Translations under genes and position numbers: made by a program
Notes under the pieces: generated by a model
What the model was told of the DNA's origin: nothing
The model's input: the letters and a program-made list of their open reading frames with translations, nothing else
Database searches by the model: none
Shown: positions 52,182-60,479 of the stretch, piece by piece
Numbering within the stretch: position 1 is the first letter of the stretch
Layout: each line of letters opens with the position of its first letter
Assembly: GCA_964213355.1 (NCBI GenBank)
Contig: CAXOVY010000032.1
Location: 248,001 to 312,000, forward strand
Length of the DNA: 64,000 nucleotides
Origin: JBAXAM01 sp964213355
GTDB taxonomy: Bacteria; Pseudomonadota; Gammaproteobacteria; UBA9339
Direction of reading: 5' to 3'

Positions 52182-53549
52182 TTAAAGATTAAAGAAGTTA
52201 TCTTTTATTTCTTTGATTATCATTTTTTCCAAGCGCTTAAGATCAAATAACCTATACTGTCTAGCTAAGATGATGGCTTTAATAAAAGCCTCAAATGGAT
52301 AATTTCTTTTAAGTGTAAGTAGTTCTTTAAAAGCCCATTCCCCACGGCCACGCACTTGCGCTTTGAGCATGAGGATATAGTCGTCTAAGATGCTATCAAT
52401 TCCAATGAGTTGTTGTTCTGCGGCGCTACCAACCTGACGTTTTTCACGCCGATATAGGTTAATATGGTGCTCTTTAATAATAGCTCGTTGATCTCGTTCC
52501 CCGACAATACGTGGATGCTGAGTAATTAGCTGATGTCGGTGATAAATATCAATCCTATCTAGATATTGATAGACCTCTAACAAATTCCCAATATATTTTT
52601 CTGGTACAGAATAACGATTAGTATCAACGTTAATATAACCCTGGGTATCTACAGTACGTTGGAAGCATTTATAAATCGGCAGTATTACTTCAGGCAGCGC
52701 CAATAGTGCTGGTTTTTCTTGAATATAAGCTGCTTCTGGAGTCATGCCTAATATTCGTTTGGGTTTTTGGTTGACGGCAATACACCATAGCTCAGCCTGC
52801 TGATTTAAATCTGACCAATCAGTAAAAATTCGTCCAGCTAAGAAGTTGTTTTCTACGTAGGAAAAAGGCCTCTCTATTTTCCCCTTGCGGTTTGGATCAT
52901 TAACAGCGTGTGCGATAAATTCAAATCCGAAAAAACGGCAGAACATTAACATCTCTGGTGCTATCACAGCATGGCTACCTGCTCCAGCTGCTAAAATGAC
53001 ACTGGTATTATCGATAATACAACGTTTACAGCTACCTTGCATAAACTGCAGTGCTTGCTGCAAAAATGCTTTAACTTCAAAGCGAGTAAAACTTGGATAA
53101 TACTGGATAAAAATTTTTCGGCTAAATCCTAATACTAATGCTGCACATTGCGCTTTAACTTTTTTAGCACCAAAATAGACTAGATGCGGGGAAGTATCAT
53201 GCTGCATCTCTTCGCCCGGGGCAAAACAATATTCTCCCACTCGTTGCGGCGTATCTTTTAATTGATATTTGCGGACTAAATTAGTTAAGGTGCTATATGG
53301 CACTTTGCGCTGATACTGTTCTTCTAAAACTTCTCGAACTCGGACCAGATTTCCACAACAAGTTGTGATCAGGGGTTCAATTAATGGCATTAAATCTTCG
53401 TTATCATTTTTAGCAGATGATGACTTATCTTGGCGCAGTAATTTACGAACAGTATTACGTGAGATTTTTAGTAGGCGACTGATTGCACGCTTGCCTTGCC
53501 CCGCCTGATATAATTGGCGCACCACTTGAATTATGGGTTGTTGGTTCAT
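52182..53549 (-). CDS. IstA-like transposase of the trpD element
   Basis: A 455-residue DDE transposase. The N-terminus has an HTH (GQGKRAISRLLKISRNTVRK near 17-36). The catalytic core has EMQHDTSPHLVYF near 112 (first Asp), CIIDNTSVIL near 178 (second Asp) and NRKGKIERPFSYVE near 222 (Glu). A Mu-type beta domain and a basic C-terminal region follow. AGGAGAATTT precedes the ATG at 53549. The first 95 bases overlap the 3' end of the ParB-like gene in another frame, an unusually long overlap that ties translation of the two together. Confidence 0.93.
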   Translation of the reverse strand: MNQQPIIQVVRQLYQAGQGKRAISRLLKISRNTVRKLLRQDKSSSAKNDNEDLMPLIEPLITTCCGNLVRVREVLEEQYQRKVPYSTLTNLVRKYQLKDTPQRVGEYCFAPGEEMQHDTSPHLVYFGAKKVKAQCAALVLGFSRKIFIQYYPSFTRFEVKAFLQQALQFMQGSCKRCIIDNTSVILAAGAGSHAVIAPEMLMFCRFFGFEFIAHAVNDPNRKGKIERPFSYVENNFLAGRIFTDWSDLNQQAELWCIAVNQKPKRILGMTPEAAYIQEKPALLALPEVILPIYKCFQRTVDTQGYINVDTNRYSVPEKYIGNLLEVYQYLDRIDIYHRHQLITQHPRIVGERDQRAIIKEHHINLYRREKRQVGSAAEQQLIGIDSILDDYILMLKAQVRGRGEWAFKELLTLKRNYPFEAFIKAIILARQYRLFDLKRLEKMIIKEIKDNFFNL

Positions 53550-54447
53550 AAATTCTCCTGTTTAAAGTGTTAATTTTAGTAAAAATCTCTTGCCAGCTTC
53601 TTGTTAAAATTGAGTACTCTTCTTCACTTTGCTGAGGGTAAAATACCGCGTGTAGCACTGAATACAGCGTATCTAACCTAGAATTAATCTCTGCTAGTTT
53701 TTTCTCCCAAATCTCTTGGGGTGATAATAAAGATAGATCCTTTGAGAAAGGCTGACTTTGTTTTGATAATTCCAAAGTCTTAAAAAATAATTGCGGAGAC
53801 ATTAGTAAATGCTCACGTACTTTCTTATTAGACTTTAAATAGTGATAATAAAACTCTTGGAGTTCTCTAGTACTATGGGTATGACTGCGTAGATAATTAA
53901 GTAAGCTTTTGGCAGCATCTTCGTTCGCGCGCGCGAACGGCACTAAAACTCTGTTTGCAGCCCAAGACGATAAATCTCCTTGCAACATTGCCTCTTTGAT
54001 GAAATCAGGTAAGGACTCAAGCAATTGCAATCGATAACTTACCCATGCTTTACTTTTACCTAATTGTTGTGCTAACTCTGCTTGAGAATAATTATGCAGA
54101 TTCCCTAACTCTTGGAGTAACCAGGCCTCTTCAAAATAATCCCAGGTACGAGATTGATTACTCCTATAAGTATGGATCAATGCTTCAGCAACGTTCGATT
54201 CCCAGATAATTATTTTAATCGTGTCATTTTTTAATGCTTGCATGGCTTTTATTCGCAAGTAGCCATCAATAACTGTCCAATTCCCAGTTAAACTTGCAAC
54301 AACCATAATTGGCTCTAATAATCCGTAGGTATGGATCGACAGCATTAATCGTTGTTGCTCTTGTTGCGTATGTTTCCGCAAGTGTCGATAACTAAGTTCT
54401 AACTGATGCCATTCCGCTTCGAGAACTGATTTTGATAAATTGTTCAT
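53455..54447 (-). CDS. ParB-family protein encoded by the transposable element
   Basis: A 330-residue protein. The N-terminal ParB/Srx domain (about 12-100) has LSYRHLRKHTQQEQQRL, YGLLEPIMVV and VIDGYLRIKAMQAL; GYLRIKA fits the GxxRxxA motif that contacts CTP in ParB proteins, and SNQSRTWDYFEEAWLLQEL near 106-124 lines up with the next ParB box. An HTH follows (YSQAELAQQLGKSKAWVSYR near 130-149) and then a helical middle domain (SSWAANRVLVPFARANE). The C-terminal third is unfamiliar. Position inside the element, between the Cys4 gene and istA, argues for a role in transposition control or target choice rather than chromosome partition. CTP binding is inferred, not shown. Confidence 0.85.
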   Translation of the reverse strand: MNNLSKSVLEAEWHQLELSYRHLRKHTQQEQQRLMLSIHTYGLLEPIMVVASLTGNWTVIDGYLRIKAMQALKNDTIKIIIWESNVAEALIHTYRSNQSRTWDYFEEAWLLQELGNLHNYSQAELAQQLGKSKAWVSYRLQLLESLPDFIKEAMLQGDLSSWAANRVLVPFARANEDAAKSLLNYLRSHTHSTRELQEFYYHYLKSNKKVREHLLMSPQLFFKTLELSKQSQPFSKDLSLLSPQEIWEKKLAEINSRLDTLYSVLHAVFYPQQSEEEYSILTRSWQEIFTKINTLNRRIYEPTTHNSSGAPIISGGARQACNQSPTKNLT

Positions 54448-54480
54448 GAGACCTATGATTGCAACTCTCCATCACTCTGG

Positions 54481-54954
54481 CTATAAGGTGATCTCTTTGC
54501 AAGATTGTCCAAAGGCGACTGCATTGACCGAACTATCTGTAATTAAAGCAATTTTTACTATTAACGCGTCACTCTTTGCAAGATGAGACTCAGTTACCGG
54601 TATCAGATGATAAGTACCTGATGTAACTAGCTTGTGGGGTGTTGACGCGTCACTCTTAGCACGATACAAATCTTTGCTTTGTTGATCCCGTATCCGCTGT
54701 CGTTCTCGTTTGCGAATTACATAAGCAGGATGTGTTGTTCGATATGGTTGCCAAGAATCATGATGTGACTGCCGCCATTTTCTAGTGGCTGCATTTTGAT
54801 TACTTCGATAATCACCGTCTGTACTAAGCTTATTACGGCGCCATAAATTTTTGCGTTGTCTCTGACAGGCGGCTTCAGAGCAATAACGTTGATTGGGGTT
54901 GCGATATTTAACCAAGTAGCCGCCACAATGTTGGCAACGATTTTCTCGGTTCAT
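54481..54954 (-). CDS. Small Cys4 (zinc-ribbon-like) protein of the trpD element
   Basis: A 157-residue basic protein. Residues 7-34 carry CQHCGG, NQRYCSEAAC in a C-x2-C ... C-x4-C array, likely a zinc site, followed by a very basic helical region (RKNLWRRNKLS, IRKRERQRIRDQQSKDLYR) suited to nucleic acid binding. The C-terminal 60 residues are variable in character. TAGGAG precedes the ATG at 54954. It is the promoter-proximal gene of the element's operon, 33 bp before parB. I recall similar Cys-rich proteins beside ParB-IstAB clusters in other bacteria, but no function. Confidence 0.75.
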   Translation of the reverse strand: MNRENRCQHCGGYLVKYRNPNQRYCSEAACQRQRKNLWRRNKLSTDGDYRSNQNAATRKWRQSHHDSWQPYRTTHPAYVIRKRERQRIRDQQSKDLYRAKSDASTPHKLVTSGTYHLIPVTESHLAKSDALIVKIALITDSSVNAVAFGQSCKEITL

Positions 54955-55108
54955 CTTAATACTCCTACTAATAAATTAAATTTGATTTAGTAAGAATACT
55001 CGTAGATATTTTTTTTGGGGGTACGATATACAAAAATGGGCTTTATAACTTATCAGACTGGGTCACTTTTTTTAGCAATATGGTGGGTCAATTAGATTAG
55101 CGTTGAGG

Positions 55109-55114
55109 GGGAAT
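55109..55114. repeat. Target site duplication of the IS21-like element, right copy
   Basis: This is GGGAAT, identical to 51073-51078. It restores G-N in frame with RSVSSQCGS when the element is removed. Confidence 0.9.
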
Positions 55115-55807
55115 AGATCCGTTTCATCACAATGTGGTTCGGCAGATGTTTTAGAGGCTTTAGGAGTTAATATTAATCTTGCGCCAATGCGCGTTGCACA
55201 GTGTATCGAAAAAGTTGGAATTGGCTTTTGTTTTGCACCACATTTTCATCCAGCGATGAAAGCAGTAAAGGATATTCGCAAGAATTTATGTGTACCAACA
55301 TGTTTTAATATTTTGGGGCCACTTTTGAATCCGGCGCGAGCTAAATATTTGCTTGTTGGTGTTTTTACGGAAGAGTTAATGCACTTGATGGCTGAAGTAA
55401 TTTTAAATATCGGAGTTAAAAAGGCTTTGGTTTTTCATGGGAGAGGATTGGATGAATTAAGTTGCGTGGGGCCAGCTAAAGTTTTAGAAATTACAGCTGG
55501 TGACATTAGGCCAACAATTTTAGATCCGGAAGCTTTTGGGTTGCCACGATGTATCGCTGGAGATTTAAGGGGTGGTGGGACGGCAAAAGAAAATGCAGCA
55601 ATGCTGCTCGATGTATTTCAAGGCAAAACTGGACCGATTGCAAACACCCTTATATTTAATGCTGCAGTTGCTCTTTATACCTATGGCATTACTGCTTCAA
55701 TTGAACAAGCTATTTCACAGGTAAAAAACAGCATTAATATAGGGAAAGTGTTGCGTTTATTGAATGATTTTGTTGCTTTTGGTTGCGCAGGAGGGATTTG
55801 TGAATAA
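55115..55807 (+). pseudogene. trpD: Anthranilate phosphoribosyltransferase, 3' part
   Basis: This is the remainder of trpD, 230 codons plus stop. It starts at RSVSSQCGSADVLEALGVN, which in intact TrpD directly follows KHGN. Other landmarks are HPAMKAVKDIRKNL near the middle, CFNILGPLLNPARAKYLLVG and VFHGRGLDELS. Joined to 50752-51078 it gives 339 residues, a normal length. The chance frame from an ATG at 55103 has no ribosome binding site. Its stop overlaps the GTG start of trpC. Without the first 109 residues, including the GTGGD phosphoribosyl loop, it cannot be active. Confidence 0.95.
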
Positions 55808-56576
55808 CATATTAAATGACATTGTTTTAAACAAACAACGCGAAGTTGATTTATTAAAACAAAATTTTGTTATAAGTGAAAAGATAAGAATAAGTAAGAA
55901 GTCATTTAAAAAGTCCTTGTTAAATGATGGGTTGACGATTATCGCAGAAATCAAAAGAAAATCCCCGACAGCAGGGCAGTTGTCAATTATTGCAGACCCG
56001 GTTGAGCTTGCGCTTAACTATACGCGTGGAGGAGCAGGAGCGATATCGGTATTAACGGACGAGCGTTATTTTGATGGTTCAATTAAAGATCTTAACAAAG
56101 TTGCTGCAGCGCTCCAAAATACAGATACAACAATTTTACGCAAAGATTTTATTATCGATCCACTGCAAATTACCGAAGCTATTTTCGAGGGTGCAGATGC
56201 GGTGCTTTTAATCGTGGCGATTTTGGGAAACAAATTAAAAACATTGTTAGGTTGTGCCAGGAAAATGAATATTGATGCATTGGTTGAAGTCCATAGCATC
56301 AAAGAAATTAATTTGGCACTAGATGCAGGTGCGGAAATTATTGGTATTAACAATCGTGACTTAAAAACATTTGATGTGGATATAAATCACTCGTTACAAC
56401 TTATCAAGCACATTCCTAAACATATTGTTAGAGTTTCTGAGTCGGGCATAGATTCGCAAGAGATAGCGTTGCAATTACGCAGAGTTGGTTTTGACGCAGC
56501 ATTAGTTGGTACTGCGCTAGTTTGTGCAGAAAAACCAGCAGCATTAATTAATTTGATGAGAGACCAGCATGCCTAA
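55800..56576 (+). CDS. trpC: Indole-3-glycerol phosphate synthase TrpC
   Basis: TrpC closes the indole ring, giving indole 3-glycerol phosphate with release of carbon dioxide. I place the start at the GTG at 55800 because GGAGG lies five bases upstream and the family start MNNILNDIVLNKQREVDL results; a frame from 55764 would add 12 residues. The (beta/alpha)8 barrel of 258 residues has the catalytic IAEIKRKSPTAG near 47, ILRKDFIIDPLQI near 107, LVEVHSIKEI near 157, GINNRDLKTF near 180 and RVSESGI near 210. It is a separate gene from trpF, unlike in E. coli, and overlaps trpF by eight bases. Confidence 0.95.
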   Translation: MNNILNDIVLNKQREVDLLKQNFVISEKIRISKKSFKKSLLNDGLTIIAEIKRKSPTAGQLSIIADPVELALNYTRGGAGAISVLTDERYFDGSIKDLNKVAAALQNTDTTILRKDFIIDPLQITEAIFEGADAVLLIVAILGNKLKTLLGCARKMNIDALVEVHSIKEINLALDAGAEIIGINNRDLKTFDVDINHSLQLIKHIPKHIVRVSESGIDSQEIALQLRRVGFDAALVGTALVCAEKPAALINLMRDQHA

Positions 56577-57219
56577 GCAAATTTTAATAAAACTATGTGG
56601 CATAAAAACCAAAGCTGTGGCTTTAGCTGCTGCGAAAATGGGAGCTGATTTTATCGGTATTGTGTTTCATCCAAGTTCCAAAAGATTTGTTTCTCCGCCG
56701 CAGGCCAAAATAATTAATGCGGCGGCAGAAAGAGGTGGCGCAAAAGGGGTGGGGATATTTGTTGATCATTCTGCATCTGCAATACTTAGTATGTGTAAAT
56801 TGACTGGAATAAAAATAGTGCAGTTGCATGGCGTGATTGCTAAACAAGAATCTTACAAGTTGCCGCAAAATATAAAGAGGATTTACGTTGTTAATGTCGA
56901 TTCGAGCGGAATGATCTTGGATGCTTGCGATAGAAAAAATATTGAATGCTTGGATCCAAAAAGAGACTTCTTGCTATTTGATGGGGTAGAAGCGGGAAGC
57001 GGTAAAAGCTTTAATTTAAATCACTTCAAATGTGTTCATAATTTTTCATTTTTTTTAGCAGGAGGGCTAAGTGTAAACAATGTTGCACGGGCTATTGGTA
57101 TGGTGAGGCCGAATGGAGTCGATGTTTCTAGTGGAATTGAAAAAGACTTTGGTAAAAAGGATTTAAAGTTGATTAAGCAGTTTATTATGAAAACTAAAGC
57201 AGGAGAAAAAAATGACTAA
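56569..57219 (+). CDS. trpF: Phosphoribosylanthranilate isomerase TrpF
   Basis: TrpF performs the Amadori rearrangement of phosphoribosylanthranilate to CdRP. The 216 residues have the catalytic Cys in IKLCGIKTK (near 8), DFIGIVFHPSSKRFV near 26, IVQLHG near 83, the phosphate-gripping FDGVEAGSGKSFN region near 137, FFLAGGLSVNNV near 157 and the catalytic Asp in NGVDVSSGIE near 178. It overlaps trpC by eight and trpB by eight bases, so it is tightly coupled on both sides. Confidence 0.94.
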   Translation: MPKQILIKLCGIKTKAVALAAAKMGADFIGIVFHPSSKRFVSPPQAKIINAAAERGGAKGVGIFVDHSASAILSMCKLTGIKIVQLHGVIAKQESYKLPQNIKRIYVVNVDSSGMILDACDRKNIECLDPKRDFLLFDGVEAGSGKSFNLNHFKCVHNFSFFLAGGLSVNNVARAIGMVRPNGVDVSSGIEKDFGKKDLKLIKQFIMKTKAGEKND

Positions 57220-58402
57220 GAACTTTGTAAATAAGCAAGGTAAATATGCACGCTATGGCGGTACATTTTTGCCAGAAGTTTTAATGGCTCCAATGAAAGA
57301 ATTGGTCGAAGCCTTTGCTGTTATTGGAAGAGCTAAAAAATTTCAAAATAAGCTTTCCCAAATTTTAACACATTATGCTGGGCGTCCGACACCGCTTACA
57401 GAAGTTGCAAATTTTAGCAAATCAATTAGAGGTCCTAAGATTTATTTAAAACGGGAGGATTTATTACATACTGGAGCACACAAGATAAACAATGCGCTTG
57501 GTCAATGTTTGTTGGCACGTGAAATGAGTAAAACCAGAATTATTGCTGAAACTGGCGCCGGGCAGCATGGGGTTGCAACAGCCACGGCATGTGCATACTT
57601 GGGTCTTGATTGTGTTGTCTATATGGGCAGTGTTGATATCGAGCGACAGTCGCCCAATGTTACTAAAATGAAATTATTGGGTGCAGAAGTTATTAGCGTA
57701 ACTAATGGCAGCCAAACTTTGAAAGATGCAATCAATGAAGCAATGCGTGATTATGCGGCAAATTTCGCTACTACGCATTATTGTATTGGTTCTGCACTGG
57801 GGCCACATCCTTATCCAGAAATGGTGCATATTTTTCAATCTATTATTGGTTTGGAAACAAAAAAACAATGCCACAAAAAATTTGCTGTCGATCCCGATGC
57901 TATCATTGCCTGTGTTGGTGGTGGTTCAAATGCAATTGGCATTTTTTCTCCGTTTATTGACATGCCGAATGTTCGATTAATTGGTGTTGAAGCAGGTGGC
58001 TTGGGTAATAAACCAGGACAACATGCCGCGCGGTTTCTGTCTGGAAAACCAGGTGTTTTGCATGGTTGTTACTCTTATGTATTGCAGGATAGTGCCGGCC
58101 AAATTAGTGCAACACATTCTGTTTCTGCAGGTTTGGATTATCCATCAGTAGGACCTTTGCACGCCGCATTATTTGATCAAAAAAGAGTGCTATATACGTC
58201 TGTCAAAGATAAAGATGCAATTGCGGCTCTAATATTGTTAGCAAGAACCGAAGGTATTATTCCAGCATTAGAATCAGCTCATGCTCTTGGATATTTATTG
58301 CGAGAAGCAAGTAGATTTAATAAAAATGATGTAGTTATTGTTAATTTATCGGGTAGGGGAGATAAAGATCTTCCTCAATTGGCTGCAAAAGGCTTAATTT
58401 AA
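57212..58402 (+). CDS. trpB: Tryptophan synthase beta chain TrpB
   Basis: TrpB condenses indole with serine using pyridoxal phosphate, in an alpha2-beta2 complex with TrpA. The 396 residues carry YARYGGTFLPEVLMAPM near 13, the cofactor Lys in LLHTGAHKINNALGQ near 88, AETGAGQHGVATATACA near 110 (catalytic Glu), and the phosphate-binding CVGGGSNAIGIF near 232. These are TrpB1-type, the partner of TrpA, not the stand-alone TrpB2. GGAG precedes the ATG. Nothing is damaged, so the cell could still use imported indole even though trpE and trpD are broken. Confidence 0.97.
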   Translation: MTKNFVNKQGKYARYGGTFLPEVLMAPMKELVEAFAVIGRAKKFQNKLSQILTHYAGRPTPLTEVANFSKSIRGPKIYLKREDLLHTGAHKINNALGQCLLAREMSKTRIIAETGAGQHGVATATACAYLGLDCVVYMGSVDIERQSPNVTKMKLLGAEVISVTNGSQTLKDAINEAMRDYAANFATTHYCIGSALGPHPYPEMVHIFQSIIGLETKKQCHKKFAVDPDAIIACVGGGSNAIGIFSPFIDMPNVRLIGVEAGGLGNKPGQHAARFLSGKPGVLHGCYSYVLQDSAGQISATHSVSAGLDYPSVGPLHAALFDQKRVLYTSVKDKDAIAALILLARTEGIIPALESAHALGYLLREASRFNKNDVVIVNLSGRGDKDLPQLAAKGLI

Positions 58403-58412
58403 AGGTGATACT

Positions 58413-59183
58413 ATGAGTAGAATTAATATTGTTTTTAAAAAGAACAAGGTGTTTGTTGCTTATCTAACCGCGGGACAAAAAGGACTCGACTACAGTTTTC
58501 AGGCAGCTTTGACTTTAATTGAAAGTGGGGTTGATCTTTTAGAAATAGGCGTACCGTTTTCAGATCCAATAGCTGATGGCCCGGTTATTCAAAATGCGAT
58601 GAAAGATGCTCTCGTGCGCAAAGTCACAATTTTAGATACACTAAAACTTATAAAAAAAATACGGAAATATTCTGCTATTCCAATTGTATTATTTGGTTAT
58701 TTCAACCCTATTTTGCAAGCTGGATATAAAAATATTTTCAAACGCGCAAAAGCTGCTGGAGTCGATGGCTTTTTAATCGTTGATTTACCTCTAGAGGAAT
58801 CGGCAGAATACCTGGCAAACTGTAATACCTATAATATTTCTCCAATTTTTGTTATTGCGCCATCTACTAATCTAGAGCGTATTAAGCAGATTAATAAAAA
58901 AGCCAAAGGTTTTTTTTATTATGCTTGTAGAACTGGAACGACGGGTATGAGAGATAACTTGCCAAGTGATTTTAACCGGCAAATAAAATTAATTAAACAA
59001 AATACTAACTTGCCCGTAGTGGTTGGTTTTGGTGTTAGTTCCTGCCAAGTAGCAAAAAAAATTATCGCTACTGCTGATGGGTTTGTGGTTGGTTCTTTAT
59101 TTATCGATGCAATTAACAAAGGGATAGCGGCTTCTGGCTTAAAAAAAATAGCAATCAATATTGATCCAAGAAAGAGGAGGTGA
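58413..59183 (+). CDS. trpA: Tryptophan synthase alpha chain TrpA
   Basis: TrpA splits indole 3-glycerol phosphate to indole, which is channelled to TrpB. The 256-residue barrel has FVAYLTAGQKGLDYS near 15, the catalytic Glu and Asp in LLEIGVPFSDPIADGP near 45-60, GVDGFLIVDLPLEES near 118, YYACRTGTTGMR near 170 and PVVVGFGVSS near 205. It starts ten bases after trpB. Its stop lies just within the ribosome binding site of the DAHP synthase gene. Confidence 0.96.
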   Translation: MSRINIVFKKNKVFVAYLTAGQKGLDYSFQAALTLIESGVDLLEIGVPFSDPIADGPVIQNAMKDALVRKVTILDTLKLIKKIRKYSAIPIVLFGYFNPILQAGYKNIFKRAKAAGVDGFLIVDLPLEESAEYLANCNTYNISPIFVIAPSTNLERIKQINKKAKGFFYYACRTGTTGMRDNLPSDFNRQIKLIKQNTNLPVVVGFGVSSCQVAKKIIATADGFVVGSLFIDAINKGIAASGLKKIAINIDPRKRR

Positions 59184-59185
59184 TT

Positions 59186-60208
59186 ATGATTTTAATTCTA
59201 AATAAAAAAGTCACAAAAAATGAAGCTGAAAGCTTGATTAAACGTCTTGAATTTATGGGGTTTCAAGCGGTTTGTTTGCAAGTAGAAAGGGGTTTCTCTA
59301 TAGCGCTTATAAAAGGTGTAGATCAAAAAACAGACATGAAGTTATTTTCTGTTTTGCCGGAAGTTGAAGAAATAAAGCCAATTAACAATCAGTTTAAGCT
59401 TGCGGGCAGGGATTTTTATTTAAATAAAACTATTGTCGATATAAATGGTGTAAAAATTGGCGGTAGTGCTCTAACAATTATCGCGGGGCCATGTGCAGTT
59501 GAATCTGAAAACCAAATTTTCGAAACTGCTAAGTTAGTCGCAGAGGGCGGCGCTACTATTTTAAGAGGCGGAACATTTAAACCAAGAACTTCACCTTATG
59601 ATTTCCAAGGATTGGGAGAAGAAGGTTTAAGATATTTGCACGACGCAGGTAAGGCTTATAATTTACGAACAATTTCCGAGGTAATGGCAATTCAGCAAAT
59701 AGATGTAGTTGCCGAATATGCAGATATTCTTCAGATAGGTGCGCGCAATATGCAAAATTTTGATTTATTAAAAGCAGTGGGAAAAATTAAAAAACCAGTG
59801 CTGTTAAAAAGAGGTCTTTCTGCCACGTATAAAGATTTATTAATGGCGGCTGAGTATATATTGAGTGCTGGCAATGCAGAAGTTATTTTATGTGAACGTG
59901 GAATTAGAACCTTTGAAACCTATACGAGAAATACTTTAGATATAACCGCCGTGCCCGTATTAAAAGAATTAAGCCATTTACCAATTATAGTTGATCCAAG
60001 TCACGGGACGGGAAAAAGAAACTTGATTTTGCCAATGGCAAGAGCTGCAGTTGCCGCTGGTGCAGATGGAGTTATGGTTGAAGTACATCCCGACCCTGAT
60101 AAGGCTTTATCCGACGCAGTGCAAACAATTAATCCGCAAGCTTTTGCGAACATGGTTGTTTCGTTGAACGCAATAGCTTGTGTATTAGAGCCTTATTCCG
60201 TAATTTGA
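59186..60208 (+). CDS. DAHP synthase, type I-beta with N-terminal ferredoxin-like regulatory domain
   Basis: This enzyme commits carbon to the shikimate pathway by joining phosphoenolpyruvate and erythrose 4-phosphate. Residues 1-70 form a ferredoxin-like (FL) domain (KKVTKNEAESLIKRLEFMG), the feedback-sensing extension of Thermotoga-type enzymes. The barrel has IIAGPCAVESENQIF near 93, LRGGTFKPRTSPYDFQG near 125, CERGIRTFETYTRNTLDI near 235, VDPSHGTGKR near 270 and EVHPDPDKALSDA near 300. I start at the ATG at 59186, with AGAGGAGG five bases upstream; a GTG at 59180 lies inside that site. It is four bases from trpA, so trp regulation would also cover the aromatic entry step. Confidence 0.93.
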   Translation: MILILNKKVTKNEAESLIKRLEFMGFQAVCLQVERGFSIALIKGVDQKTDMKLFSVLPEVEEIKPINNQFKLAGRDFYLNKTIVDINGVKIGGSALTIIAGPCAVESENQIFETAKLVAEGGATILRGGTFKPRTSPYDFQGLGEEGLRYLHDAGKAYNLRTISEVMAIQQIDVVAEYADILQIGARNMQNFDLLKAVGKIKKPVLLKRGLSATYKDLLMAAEYILSAGNAEVILCERGIRTFETYTRNTLDITAVPVLKELSHLPIIVDPSHGTGKRNLILPMARAAVAAGADGVMVEVHPDPDKALSDAVQTINPQAFANMVVSLNAIACVLEPYSVI

Positions 60209-60223
60209 TTCCGTGATCTTTTT

Positions 60224-60479
60224 CTATAGTTCGATGTGCTCGGATTCTTTTTTACTTATGCGATACTCTAGTTTTGGATTATCGGCAATTATGGCTCTAA
60301 CTTTTTCATCAATAATATTATCCTGCTTGCGCATTGAGTTCAAAGACCAAGTAGCCATATCAATCAAACCATCATCTGCATAAATTTCTGTTGAATTTTT
60401 GCTAGAGGCAATCATCAAAATCCTCTTTAAATATTTATTGTCGCCACTAGCTCCATATGCGCCCCATGCTCTATCAATC
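60224..60479 (-). pseudogene. C-terminal fragment of an unidentified protein cut by IS21 copy 2
   Basis: On the minus strand the frame runs out of the IS21 border as IDRAWGAYGASGDNKYLKRI, then LMMIASSKNSTEIYADDG, LIDMATWSLNSMRKQDN and ends KESEHIEL. An internal ATG at 60418 has AGAGGA upstream and could give a short product, but the frame is open beyond it to the IS, so I take it as the 3' end of a longer gene. The WGAYGASGDNKYLKRI pattern recalls short repeats in uncharacterised exported proteins; I cannot name the family. It converges with the DAHP synthase gene. Confidence 0.55.

Larger units (their letters stand above)
51079..55108 (-). mobile_element. Four-gene IS21-like transposable element inserted in trpD (4030 bp)
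   Basis: The borders follow from the two GGGAAT copies and from trpD continuity. The ends are imperfect inverted repeats, CCTGGACGCTAAC on the left and, from the right on the complementary strand, CCTCAACGCTAAT. Each end then has two TGACCCA motifs flanking GCTAAAAAA(A)G, analogous to the multiple terminal repeats of IS21. Four minus-strand genes read from right to left: a Cys4 protein, a ParB-family protein, istA and istB. A 354-bp noncoding left end holds a long inverted repeat. It differs in sequence and gene content from the two 2446-bp IS21 copies in the window. Confidence 0.92.

Noticed and set aside
54190..54210. GTTCGATTCCC, like a tRNA T-arm
   Set aside because: It is coding sequence of the ParB-like gene, with no cloverleaf around it.
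55103..55114. New start codon giving a separate trpD 3' gene product
   Set aside because: The frame opens within the end of the element with no Shine-Dalgarno sequence. The residues before RSVSS come from the element and its duplication, so this is a remnant, not a gene start.
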